Of a stretch of DNA of 64,000 bases, positions 1-7,904 are shown piece after piece (the first letter of the stretch is position 1; each line of letters starts with the position of its first letter). Both the position numbers and the translations under genes were made by a program. This DNA comes from Xanthomonas sp. Leaf148 (GTDB taxonomy: Bacteria; Pseudomonadota; Gammaproteobacteria; Xanthomonadales; Xanthomonadaceae): NCBI RefSeq assembly GCF_001423585.1, contig NZ_LMOP01000010.1, positions 4,252 through 68,251 of the forward strand. The letters run 5' to 3'. The notes under the pieces are model-generated. The model was given only the letters and a program-made list of their open reading frames with translations, did no database searches and was not told where the DNA came from.

Positions 1-352
1 GGATTCACAGAAGTCCCGAGCGATGTGGATGGTTGGCGTTGGCACTGGCGGCCCTGCAGTTGTTGCAGGCTCTATGATGCTGCTCTACCGCATCGCGATG
101 GCACTGTTCGTCGGCTTTGGGCCTTTTTTTCATTCTATGTCTACTATTCGAGCAGACCAAATCACTATTCCAACGCTGGCTGTTTTATGGGATCGGTATT
201 CCGGAGCGGCGAGTCGGCCAGGACCGCAGGGGCAGCCGCCGGGATCTTATTGTTACGTCCCGCCGCAGCCTTCAGACGGTGGCAGAGAAGATCGTAGTAT
301 TAATAGCGTCAATTCAGGCGTCACTAATCCAGCGATAAGAGATCAACAGTAA
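1..352 (+). pseudogene. virB6: Decayed 3' end of a virB6/trbL type IV secretion gene
   Basis: The segment reads as VirB6/TrbL-like sequence only if frames are switched. From about 65 one frame gives a membrane segment ending in ALFVGFGPFF. After a run of seven T (124-130) the continuation FILCLLFEQTKSLFQRWL lies in the next frame, as expected if one T was gained. The pattern of proline, phenylalanine, LLF, threonine and tryptophan is typical of the VirB6 family, a polytopic inner-membrane channel component of type IV secretion. Farther on, a Gln/Pro-rich tail and an ending NPAIRDQQ before a stop at 350-352 are again in the first frame, so there are further lesions. The 5' part is outside the window. 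The family call is inference from motif resemblance. Confidence 0.55.
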
Positions 353-446
353 TCCAATGAACTAGTCGCCGGGTCATAGGGTGTTTACAACAACAGTGAC
401 CAAGCGTAATTTCTATTTGGTTCTGTATGAATTTGGAGGTAAGCGG

Positions 447-962
447 ATGAAGATTTTTCTATCAACGTTGTGTGCGCTAATTTTATCTTTTTTTTATTCT
501 GGGGAAGCCGCTGCACAGACTGCCTGCCCAATCGGTGCAACGGCTGGTTCCGCTGTCTGCGGACCTTCTCCGCAGACTTCCTCAAGTGGTCAGGAAGATG
601 TAGAAGCTCCAAGAGCCACGCCGCTTGGTAAGTGGGAATCTCGATGGGGGGCGATCGCTGTTGACGAAGATACGGCTGATGTAGGTACGGCCTCTGATCT
701 GGCAGACAAGTCCAAGGCGAAAGCTCAAGCCTTAGCTACATGTTCCGAGGCGGGAGCAAAAAGATGTAAGGTGGTGACGACGTACCGTAATCAGTGCGTT
801 GCGCTTGCGTGGCCTACCGTCAAATATAAGCCTGCTTCTACTGGACTGGGGCCAAGCATCGATTTCGCATCTAAGCGGTCCGTTTCCAATTGCGATGAAA
901 ACGGGGGAGAATGCCGGGTTGTTTACTCGGCATGTAGTAAGCCAGTTTTTTTTAAATTTTAA
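447..962 (+). CDS. DUF4189 domain secreted protein
   Basis: This 171-residue protein starts at an ATG preceded by GGAGG (435-439). A signal peptide covers about residues 1-23 with a likely cleavage after AAA. The mature part carries the DUF4189 pattern: a WGAIAVDEDTADVGTA stretch, a lysine/alanine helix, then cysteines in CSEAGAKRCKV and in YRNQCVALAW, and a closing ACS. The paired cysteines suggest disulfides in the periplasm or outside the cell. DUF4189 has no established biochemical role; members are often found beside type IV secretion loci in Xanthomonas, which fits the virB6 remnant upstream. A broken second copy follows directly. The region is clearly more AT-rich than the genes after 1.5 kb. 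Confidence 0.8.
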   Translation: MKIFLSTLCALILSFFYSGEAAAQTACPIGATAGSAVCGPSPQTSSSGQEDVEAPRATPLGKWESRWGAIAVDEDTADVGTASDLADKSKAKAQALATCSEAGAKRCKVVTTYRNQCVALAWPTVKYKPASTGLGPSIDFASKRSVSNCDENGGECRVVYSACSKPVFFKF

Positions 963-999
963 TTCCATTTAAAGCGGTAGAAATATCCTCTAAAACAGA

Positions 1000-1245
1000 A
1001 GCTTAAAGTGAGGTGCTCGACATTTTTTCAAAGAAAGGCGTGAATTCTTATAAGGTTGCGTTCACCTATGGGAACAAGTGCGTCGCATTTTCTGTTCCGG
1101 TCTCGGGTTAAGCTAATAAGTCAATAGATATAAAAAAGTATTGGTGTTGCTTCTCGTGGTGCAAAAAAATGTGGAAGTAGGGCGGGTTCGGATGCGAAAT
1201 GTCAGATGATTCATTTGACCTGTTCTGAGTATTCTTGAAATATAC
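1000..1245 (+). pseudogene. Degenerate second copy of a DUF4189 gene
   Basis: One frame contains NSYKVAFTYGNKCVAF followed by SVPVSG and a stop near 1111, matching the central YRNQCVALAWP segment of the intact neighbour. Farther on, about 1159-1240, another frame gives AKKCGSRAGSDAKCQM and ends LTCSEYS-stop, matching the cysteine-rich C terminus of the family. There is no signal peptide or start codon for either piece. This is a remnant of a tandem duplication. 1245-1460 holds nothing I recognise. Confidence 0.5.
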
Positions 1246-1472
1246 CAGTTTCTGAACTTAATTTTTTTATTGGATTTTCTGATTAGTATTAAAGATGTTG
1301 TGGGATTAAATTGGTGATGCAGGGCATATGGTTTTTAACCCGATTCTTTTGAAAAAAAATTTATTCGGGCTGAGGACTTAGGAGTGCTGCAGTCTGAACA
1401 AGATTCAAAATTGGCTAGCGCGAGCCATTTAAGGCTGTTTGATTTGGCTACTTTCTGATCGTCGCTTATCGA

Positions 1473-1486
1473 TGAATACGTATGCA
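1473..1486. promoter_or_regulatory. Probable LacI-type (MalR) operator, copy 1
   Basis: TGAATACGTATGCA is a near-perfect palindrome around ATACGTAT, 88 bp before the alpha-glucosidase start. The same 14 bases recur at 7727-7740 (inverted) and 10073-10086, each upstream of another maltodextrin gene. The size and central CG fit a LacI-family operator; the regulator is encoded at 15713-16837. The binding itself is inference. Confidence 0.7.
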
Positions 1487-1574
1487 CGAATGCGTTTGTG
1501 CTGTGCGGCGCAGCTACGCTAGTGCGACTAGCTGGGCGCCCTCTCGCGCCCGCATTGGCCCGGGAGGGGCGTAC

Positions 1575-3191
1575 ATGTCGCAGACACCATGGTGGCGCGG
1601 GGCCGTCATCTATCAGATCTATCCGCGCAGTTTTCTCGATTCCAATGGCGATGGGGTCGGTGATTTGCCCGGCATCATCGCCAAGCTGGACTACATCGCC
1701 GGGTTGGGGGTGGATGCGATCTGGATCTCGCCGTTCTTCAAGTCGCCGATGGCCGATTTTGGTTACGACATCGCGGACTATCGCGCGGTGGATCCCTTGT
1801 TCGGGACGCTGGACGATTTTGATCGCTTGCTCGACAAGGCACATGGGCTTGGCTTGAAGGTGATGATCGACCAGGTGCTGAGCCATACGTCGATCGCGCA
1901 TGCGTGGTTCCAGGAGAGCCGTCAGGACAGGACCAATCCGAAGGCCGATTGGTACGTGTGGGCCGACCCGCGCGAGGATGGAACGCCGCCGAATAACTGG
2001 TTGTCGTTGTTCGGTGGCGTGGCCTGGCAGTGGGAGCCACGGCGCGAGCAGTACTACTTGCACAACTTCCTGGTGGACCAGCCCGACCTGAATTTCCACA
2101 ATGCGGAGGTGCAGCAGGCGACCTTGGACAACGTCCGCTTCTGGCTGGATCGGGGCGTGGATGGCTTCCGGCTGGATGCGATCAACTTCTGTTTCCACGA
2201 TGCGCAGCTGCGCGACAACCCGGCCAAGCCAGCGGACAAGCGAGTAGGGCGCGGCTTCAGTGCGGACAATCCGTACGCGTATCAGTACCACTACTTCAAC
2301 AATACGCAGCCGGAGAACCTTGTGTTCCTTGAGCGCTTGCGTGCACTGCTGGACCGCTACCCGAACGCGGTGAGCCTGGGCGAGATATCGTCGGAGGATT
2401 CGCTGGCGACCACCGCCGAGTACACCGCCCAGGGCCGCCTGCATATGGGCTACAGCTTCGAGCTATTGGTGCAGGACTACAGCGCCGCGTATATCCGCGA
2501 GACGGTGAGCCGGCTCGAGGCCACCATGTTGGAGGGGTGGCCGTGCTGGGCGATTTCCAACCACGATGTGGTGCGTGCGGTAACGCGTTGGGGCGGCGAA
2601 CATGCGTCGCCGGCGTTTGCGCGGATGGTGGTGGCACTGCTGTGCTCGCTGCGTGGGTCGATCTGCCTGTATCAGGGCGAGGAGCTAGGCCTGGGCGAAG
2701 CGGACGTGGCATTTGAGGACCTGCAGGACCCGTATGGCATTACATTCTGGCCGACCTTCAAGGGCCGCGATGGCTGCCGTACGCCGATGCCATGGACCGA
2801 CGCGCCATCTGCTGGATTCACCAGTGGCAAGCCGTGGTTGCCGCTGGCGGAGCCACATCGTGCCGCTGCGGTGAGTGTGCAGCAGGACAATGCGCATTCT
2901 GTGTTGAGCGCAGTACGTGCGTTTCTTGCTTGGCGCAAGGAAATACCGGCGTTGCGTGAGGGATCCATCGCTTTCTACGACACGGCCGAGCCTGTGCTGA
3001 TGTTTCGGCGCGAGCATGCGGGTCAGGTCGTGCTGTTGGCATTCAATCTGTCTGGCGATCCTGCCTCGCTTCGGTTGCCCCCAGGTGAATGGAAGCAGAT
3101 CGACGTACCTGGCGTAGAGCGCGGCAACGTTGATCTTAGCGAGCTACAGTTGGCGGCCCATGCGGTTATCTGTGTCGTGGCTTGCGAGTAA
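1575..3191 (+). CDS. Alpha-glucosidase, GH13 (XgtA/AglA type)
   Basis: A 538-residue cytoplasmic enzyme without signal peptide, hydrolysing or transferring alpha-1,4-linked glucose from maltose and short maltodextrins. The length and catalytic positions equal those I recall for XgtA from X. campestris: nucleophile D201 in DGFRLDAINF, acid/base E270 in SLGEIS, and D331 in ISNHD. The N terminus WWRGAVIYQIYPRSF is the usual GH13 strand-1 region. The ATG at 1575 follows GGGAGGGG; an in-frame ATG at 1482 lies inside the operator and is not used. It probably finishes degradation of sugars taken up by the receptor and symporter encoded downstream. Confidence 0.93.
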   Translation: MSQTPWWRGAVIYQIYPRSFLDSNGDGVGDLPGIIAKLDYIAGLGVDAIWISPFFKSPMADFGYDIADYRAVDPLFGTLDDFDRLLDKAHGLGLKVMIDQVLSHTSIAHAWFQESRQDRTNPKADWYVWADPREDGTPPNNWLSLFGGVAWQWEPRREQYYLHNFLVDQPDLNFHNAEVQQATLDNVRFWLDRGVDGFRLDAINFCFHDAQLRDNPAKPADKRVGRGFSADNPYAYQYHYFNNTQPENLVFLERLRALLDRYPNAVSLGEISSEDSLATTAEYTAQGRLHMGYSFELLVQDYSAAYIRETVSRLEATMLEGWPCWAISNHDVVRAVTRWGGEHASPAFARMVVALLCSLRGSICLYQGEELGLGEADVAFEDLQDPYGITFWPTFKGRDGCRTPMPWTDAPSAGFTSGKPWLPLAEPHRAAAVSVQQDNAHSVLSAVRAFLAWRKEIPALREGSIAFYDTAEPVLMFRREHAGQVVLLAFNLSGDPASLRLPPGEWKQIDVPGVERGNVDLSELQLAAHAVICVVACE

Positions 3192-3239
3192 TAGCTGATT
3201 TTGCTGTCAAGCTTAGCCAAGGGTTCGATTGACAAGAAG

Positions 3240-3265
3240 TGAGATATTCCTTCGGGAATGTCTCA
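3240..3265 (+). terminator. UUCG-loop hairpin after the alpha-glucosidase
   Basis: An 11-bp stem (one T-G wobble) closes on a C(UUCG)G tetraloop, 49 bases after the stop codon. The loop makes it very stable, but no T run follows, so it may be an RNA-end stabiliser rather than an intrinsic terminator. Confidence 0.5.
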
Positions 3266-4088
3266 TGTCATTGAATGATGCCTCTGAGGATAATTGGAGG
3301 TATCTAGCGTGGAGCTCAAGGGCAGTATTTAAAATTTTATCGAGAACGAGCTCTGCTTTACGCATGAGTACGAATAAGGCTGAAAATTTATCGCATGGTT
3401 GAGCCCTTCAGGTAGGACACCGTCGATCGAGGTCGGATCAAGGTGTTTATGCGGAATTAGTGTAATCGTCCATCCGATTCTCGATCTTCTGAGGGGTATC
3501 ATCAGATCGAGGGGCATGCGCGTCTTGACGCATTCATGCTGAAAGGTGTTATTCAATCGCTGCATTCTAGGTGGGTAGCCACTCCAGAATTGGTGATGGG
3601 CTCTGTGTCATCCTCAGCCTATCGATCTGCCAAGATCGCGATTAACTCGCTAAAGGAGTCATTTGGATGCGTTGCCGCAACGCATGCCGGTTGGTGTAAG
3701 GCATCTCATCGCTGCTGAGGCCCGCTTGCCTTTTACTTTATAGTGTGCCTTGATCGCCAGACTTTACTTGCTGAAGCTGTCCGGTACGGTCAAGTTAATA
3801 ATCAGCGGCCATCGAATCGAGCATTGGCTCTGAATCTGGACTTCAGATCTACTGGGTACTATCTGCAAGAGGCGCACGCGAGGTACTGCTGTGCTCTGAC
3901 ATGTCATGGAGCATGATTTTCTAATTTATCTGTATACTTAATCGCTGTATTGGGTTGGTCGGGAATGGTATTTGGCGCAACTAGATGATCGTATAAACTT
4001 TTTTGTTAGTGCCGTCGGTATCGGGGCGCGAATTGTCGCCGGTGGCTGGAAATCTGCGGATCAAAAATTAAGGTGTAGCAGGAAAATT
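3266..4088. other. AT-rich intergenic region without a recognised gene
   Basis: About 800 bases between the alpha-glucosidase and a small membrane protein. Composition is lower in GC than the flanking operons. Open frames here (for example on the minus strand at 3329-3565 and on the plus strand at 3536-3718) are short, lack ribosome-binding sites and resemble nothing I know. An imperfect inverted repeat around CTCGATCT and AGATCGAG lies at about 3480-3513. Confidence 0.5.
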
Positions 4089-4295
4089 ATGTCTTTGCGT
4101 TGGCTTAAATTCTGGGCTTTTATTTTTGGGTTGTCATCAATAAGGTTTTTGTTTTACTTTTCGAGTAGAGTTTACTTTGGATATGAAATTGAGTTGGCCG
4201 ACTATACGATAATTCTATTTGCCATCATTTGTGCTTGTCTTTGCTTTCAGCTTGTAAGGACCATAAAAAAGAGGCGCGTGGCGTTTAGGAAATAG
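4089..4295 (+). CDS. Small hypothetical membrane protein
   Basis: A 68-residue frame starting at an ATG with AGGA eight bases upstream. It has two hydrophobic spans (about residues 7-26 and 38-57) separated by a short acidic loop, and ends in a basic tail KKRRVAFRK, which by the positive-inside rule puts the C terminus in the cytoplasm. No family is recognised. It stands alone in an AT-rich stretch, so it may have been acquired by transfer or be an orphan. The regular membrane layout and the ribosome-binding site are the only coding evidence. Confidence 0.45.
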   Translation: MSLRWLKFWAFIFGLSSIRFLFYFSSRVYFGYEIELADYTIILFAIICACLCFQLVRTIKKRRVAFRK

Positions 4296-4652
4296 CTGTT
4301 CTCCGGAAATGCTTTACTAGAGCTTTTGCGTAGAGAAGTAGCTCAATTAGTCGGTGTGCTTGCGCAATAAATCGTGGTGTGCCCTTTGTGTGGCGCATTT
4401 CAAGACTGGTTGCATTGAATAACAGATCTTTGTAGCCAGCTAAGAAGGCTGGCTTAGGTTGGAAAGTTCAGGGCGAGATAAAATAATCCGACATGGAATA
4501 ATTAATTTATTGTATTGGTCGATATAAATTTTGAAGGTAACGAAGGTTCGTGATCTTCAGTTGCAGACTTCTCCCTGGATGGGCTTAAGCGCTAACATCG
4601 GGGCGATGCATGATTCAGAATGCGCAACGCCTGTAACGTACCCTCACCCCAA

Positions 4653-4675
4653 CCCCTCTCCCGGTGGGAGAGGGG
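4653..4675. repeat. Interspersed repeat with a CCCCTCTCCC hairpin
   Basis: CCCCTCTCCC-GGT-GGGAGAGGGG is a perfect 10-bp stem with a 3-base loop inside a longer CCCTCACCCCAACCCC stretch, a type of short repeat common between Xanthomonas genes. It lies past the 3' end of the receptor gene and may end or stabilise its transcript. Confidence 0.6.
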
Positions 4676-4716
4676 CCTATATTGCTGCTCTTGATCGCTG
4701 CGGCTTCGAGCGTCTT

Positions 4717-4743
4717 GTTCGCCTTCCGATGTGGAAGGCGAAC
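4717..4743. terminator. Hairpin downstream of the TonB-dependent receptor
   Basis: GTTCGCCTTCC and GGAAGGCGAAC form an 11-bp perfect stem with a 5-base loop, about 75 bases beyond the receptor stop on the minus strand. No clear T run follows, so termination is only suggested. The rest of 4296-4818 holds no gene I can see. Confidence 0.4.
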
Positions 4744-4818
4744 TTGGGGTATCACGCGCCCCGACGTTTCGTAAGCGACTCAGTCCCCTTGTCTCCAGAA
4801 CGTGGTGATACCAGCCAC

Positions 4819-7593
4819 TCAGAACTTGTAGTTCACGCCCAGCACAAAGGTGCGGCCCCATTCGATGTATTCGAGCGGGCGGTCCTTGGTTTCTGCATAG
4901 GTGCGGTACGGGGAGTTGCTGAGGTTGCTGGCTTGCAGCAGCAGGGTGAGGCCATCGAGGGTGCTGCCTTCGGCGAAGTTGTAGCTGATCTGCGCGTCGG
5001 TGATGTTTTCGCCGACGACGTAGCGCAGGGTGCGGTTGCCGTTGAAGTTGCCGATCTCGCCGATGAAGTCGGAGCGGCGACGCTGGCTGACGCGTGCTTC
5101 GAAGCCCTTGTGCTCGTAGTACGCGGTGAGGTTGTAGACGCGCTCGGACAAGCCGGGCAGGCTGATTTCACCATCGCCGACGCTGGAGGCGCTTTCCGGG
5201 TCGCGGATCTTGACGTCGCTGTCGTTGAATGTGGCGCTGGCCTGGATGCCGAAGCCCTCCAGCGGGGCGAACAGCAGATCCAGCGGCAGCGATGCAGTGA
5301 GCTCGACGCCGCGCAGCGTGCCGCCCTTGCCGTTGAACGGTGCACTGAAGGTGCCGGTGGTGAGCACCGGGGCCGAGCCCGGTGGCGGCACGTAGCCGGC
5401 GACCAGTGCGGAGAAATCGTAGTTGTCGCGGCTCTGGGTGTAGATGTAGCTCTTCAGGTCCTTGTAGAAGAAGGCGGCCGCCACATACGCGCGCTCGGCG
5501 AAATATTTTTCGTACGAGAGGTCGATGGCATTCGCGCGCCATGGATCGAGCATCGGGTTGCCGCCGCTGGCGCCGGGCCGGCCGGTCGAGGTATCCACGC
5601 CAAACTCCAGCGAGGCACGCAGTTGGTCCACGCGTGGGCGCGCCACCTGCTTGGCCATCGCAAAGCGCAGTGTCTGCTCGTACGGGAACTGGAAAGCCAG
5701 GTTCAGGCTGGGCAGCCAGTCGCGATACTTCTTGCCATCGTCGATGGGCCGCACTTCGCTGCCAGGCGGCTGCGAGGCATCCCAGTAATTGGCCTGCGAG
5801 GATTGATCGGCGCTCTGCAACTGCACGCCGATATTGCCGCGCACACCGACCTCGCCCCATTCGGTATCGATGTTGGCGCGCAGCCAGGCGGTGGTGATCT
5901 TCTCTTCGACCGTCCAGGCCTTGGACACCAGGAACGACGCGTCGTCGCTGGGGTTGAACAGCATGTAGCGCGAGACCGCCGCCGGCACATTCCACGCGGG
6001 CAGGGAGCCGAGACCGGCAAAGCCGAGGTTGACAGGTGCGTATTGGAGATCCGCGGCCACCGTGGCCTCGCCCTGCGCGCCCAGCGTGATGTTGCCTTCG
6101 GGCTGGGTCTTCTGCTTTTCGCGGTTGGCGTAGTTGACGCCGACATCCAGATCCGAGAACCAGCTCAGCGCTTCGGGCATCGGGAAGCTGGCCTGCAGGC
6201 GCGCACCCTTGAGCACGTCTTCCACACGCGGCACCTTGCCGTAACCGGAGCCGTAAATGGTATTGGTAAGGAACAGCTCACTCGGATCGGAATAATTCAT
6301 GCCCGGCGCCAGCTGCGAGAAGCCGTTGCCGACGACCGACACGCCAACGGTGTCCAACTGTGGCATGGGGGCACGCTGGAGATTGTTCTCCAGGTTCAAT
6401 TCGTCGCGGGTGGCCTTGGAGTAGTTCAGGTCGGCGATGATCTTGACCGCGCCGGCGGTGATTTCGTTGTTCCAGCCGAACGCTTCGATCTTGTCTTCGC
6501 GCTTGTTGTACATGCCGCGCACCAGCGGGTAGACGCCGCTGGCGGTGCCGCCGATGAAGCTGTTGTTGTCGTTGACGCGCACGTCGGTGATGTTCAGGCC
6601 CGGCGTGTAGCCGCCGTTGTAGTTGCTCAGGTTGAGCTCGAACTGGTTGGCCGTGTCGATCTGCTCGGCCTTGGTGTGGAAGGCGTCGAGCGTGCTGGTC
6701 CAGGCGTTGGACGGGCGATATTGCAGCGTGGCCATGACGCCATCGCGCTTCTGATTACCGGTACGGCGCAGCGCCTTGATGCCGTCGGAAAAATACACGC
6801 CATCGGCCACGCCGGGGCGTTGACGCTGTGCGTTGACCTGCTGCCACGGCTCGTACAGGCCCACCTGGTTTTCCTGGATCGGCATGTCGGTGTGGGCGTA
6901 GCCGATGGTCAGGCCGATGGTGCGGTCGGCGAACTGGTCGATGTAGCTGACGTTGAAGCGGTTGCCGTAAGGGTCGACGTTGGCGGCCTTGCCCAGCGAG
7001 TTGCGCTGATAGCGGCCACCGATGGCGATCACCCGCTCGTTGTAGCTCAGCGGGCGTGCGGTCTGCATGTCCACGGTGCCCGACAGGCCCTGGCCAACCA
7101 AACCGGCGTCAGGGGTCTTGTAGACGGTGACGCCGCTGACCAGCTCGGACGGATACTGGTCGAATTCCACGCTGCGGTTATCGCCGGTGCTGACCACTTC
7201 GCGGCCATTGAGCAGGGTGGTGGAGAAGTCCGGCGACAGGCCGCGTACGCTGATGACTTGCGCGCGACCGGCCACACGCTGCGCGGCCAGGCCAGGCAGG
7301 CGCGCGAGCGATTCGGCGATGCTGACGTCGGGCAGGCGGCCGATGTCTTCGGCCGAAATGGCTTCCACGATCGAGGTGGAGTCGCGTTTGACCGAGATGG
7401 CACCTTCGATCGCGCGCCGCAGGCCGGTGACCTGGACCTTGTCCAACTCGGTGACTGCGCCGTTCTGTTGATTGGATGCGGTTTGTTCGGTGGCGGTGGC
7501 TTGTGCAGGCGTTGCCGACTGCGCAGCAGCCAGCGTCGGTGCCATGGCAACGGCCAGGGCGATACTCAGCGCAGAGCGCTTGTGCTTCAACAT
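4819..7593 (-). CDS. TonB-dependent receptor, probable maltodextrin uptake (MalA-like)
   Basis: This 924-residue outer-membrane receptor has a signal peptide (residues 1-24, ending AAAQ), then an alanine/glutamine linker and a plug domain. The plug starts at VQVTGLRRAIEGAISVKR, followed by SIVEAISAEDIGRLPD, and carries the VRGLSPDFSTTLLNGR plug motif. The 22-strand beta-barrel ends in the aromatic VLGVNYKF. This plug style belongs to Xanthomonas/Caulobacter carbohydrate receptors rather than classic siderophore receptors. The substrate is inferred from neighbours and the shared operator at 7727-7740; Caulobacter MalA, a maltose receptor, is the nearest described analogue known to me. The ATG follows AGGGGA. 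It appears monocistronic. Confidence 0.9.
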   Translation of the reverse strand: MLKHKRSALSIALAVAMAPTLAAAQSATPAQATATEQTASNQQNGAVTELDKVQVTGLRRAIEGAISVKRDSTSIVEAISAEDIGRLPDVSIAESLARLPGLAAQRVAGRAQVISVRGLSPDFSTTLLNGREVVSTGDNRSVEFDQYPSELVSGVTVYKTPDAGLVGQGLSGTVDMQTARPLSYNERVIAIGGRYQRNSLGKAANVDPYGNRFNVSYIDQFADRTIGLTIGYAHTDMPIQENQVGLYEPWQQVNAQRQRPGVADGVYFSDGIKALRRTGNQKRDGVMATLQYRPSNAWTSTLDAFHTKAEQIDTANQFELNLSNYNGGYTPGLNITDVRVNDNNSFIGGTASGVYPLVRGMYNKREDKIEAFGWNNEITAGAVKIIADLNYSKATRDELNLENNLQRAPMPQLDTVGVSVVGNGFSQLAPGMNYSDPSELFLTNTIYGSGYGKVPRVEDVLKGARLQASFPMPEALSWFSDLDVGVNYANREKQKTQPEGNITLGAQGEATVAADLQYAPVNLGFAGLGSLPAWNVPAAVSRYMLFNPSDDASFLVSKAWTVEEKITTAWLRANIDTEWGEVGVRGNIGVQLQSADQSSQANYWDASQPPGSEVRPIDDGKKYRDWLPSLNLAFQFPYEQTLRFAMAKQVARPRVDQLRASLEFGVDTSTGRPGASGGNPMLDPWRANAIDLSYEKYFAERAYVAAAFFYKDLKSYIYTQSRDNYDFSALVAGYVPPPGSAPVLTTGTFSAPFNGKGGTLRGVELTASLPLDLLFAPLEGFGIQASATFNDSDVKIRDPESASSVGDGEISLPGLSERVYNLTAYYEHKGFEARVSQRRRSDFIGEIGNFNGNRTLRYVVGENITDAQISYNFAEGSTLDGLTLLLQASNLSNSPYRTYAETKDRPLEYIEWGRTFVLGVNYKF

Positions 7594-7726
7594 TTTCCCC
7601 TCCCAGGTACATGTTGTTCTTTGATTTTTTGATCCGGCAGACGCCTGGATGTCATGCGTCGCACGCCCGGACGGACGTCACGACTGCAACGTATGGTAGA
7701 CACCGCACCCGCATGCAAACGGGTGC

Positions 7727-7740
7727 TGCATACGTATTCA
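7727..7740. promoter_or_regulatory. Probable LacI-type (MalR) operator, copy 2
   Basis: TGCATACGTATTCA is the exact reverse complement of copy 1 and lies 134 bp upstream of the receptor start. The 311-bp gap 7594-7904 otherwise contains only the promoter region of the receptor gene and the 3' flank of the GH97 gene. Confidence 0.7.
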
Positions 7741-7904
7741 ACCCGCACAACCGCAATGAAATCGATTCCACGCAAGGCATCCAGCGCACAAAGCTGCTGC
7801 TGCAGATCACGCATGGGCGCGATGCACGACCTGTGGCGATGGGGCGCGGTGGTGAGATCCACTCACTGGCGTCGGCGGCACCGCAGCGTGCTGCGATGCA
7901 TCAC

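Noticed and set aside
3329..3565. A 78-residue minus-strand frame
   Set aside because: No ribosome-binding site, no family resemblance and AT-rich random-like composition.
4531..7632. A 1033-residue open frame antisense to the TonB-dependent receptor
   Set aside because: Its sequence is a repetitive Val/Ala/Gly mirror of high-GC codons; the opposite strand has signal peptide, plug and barrel features.
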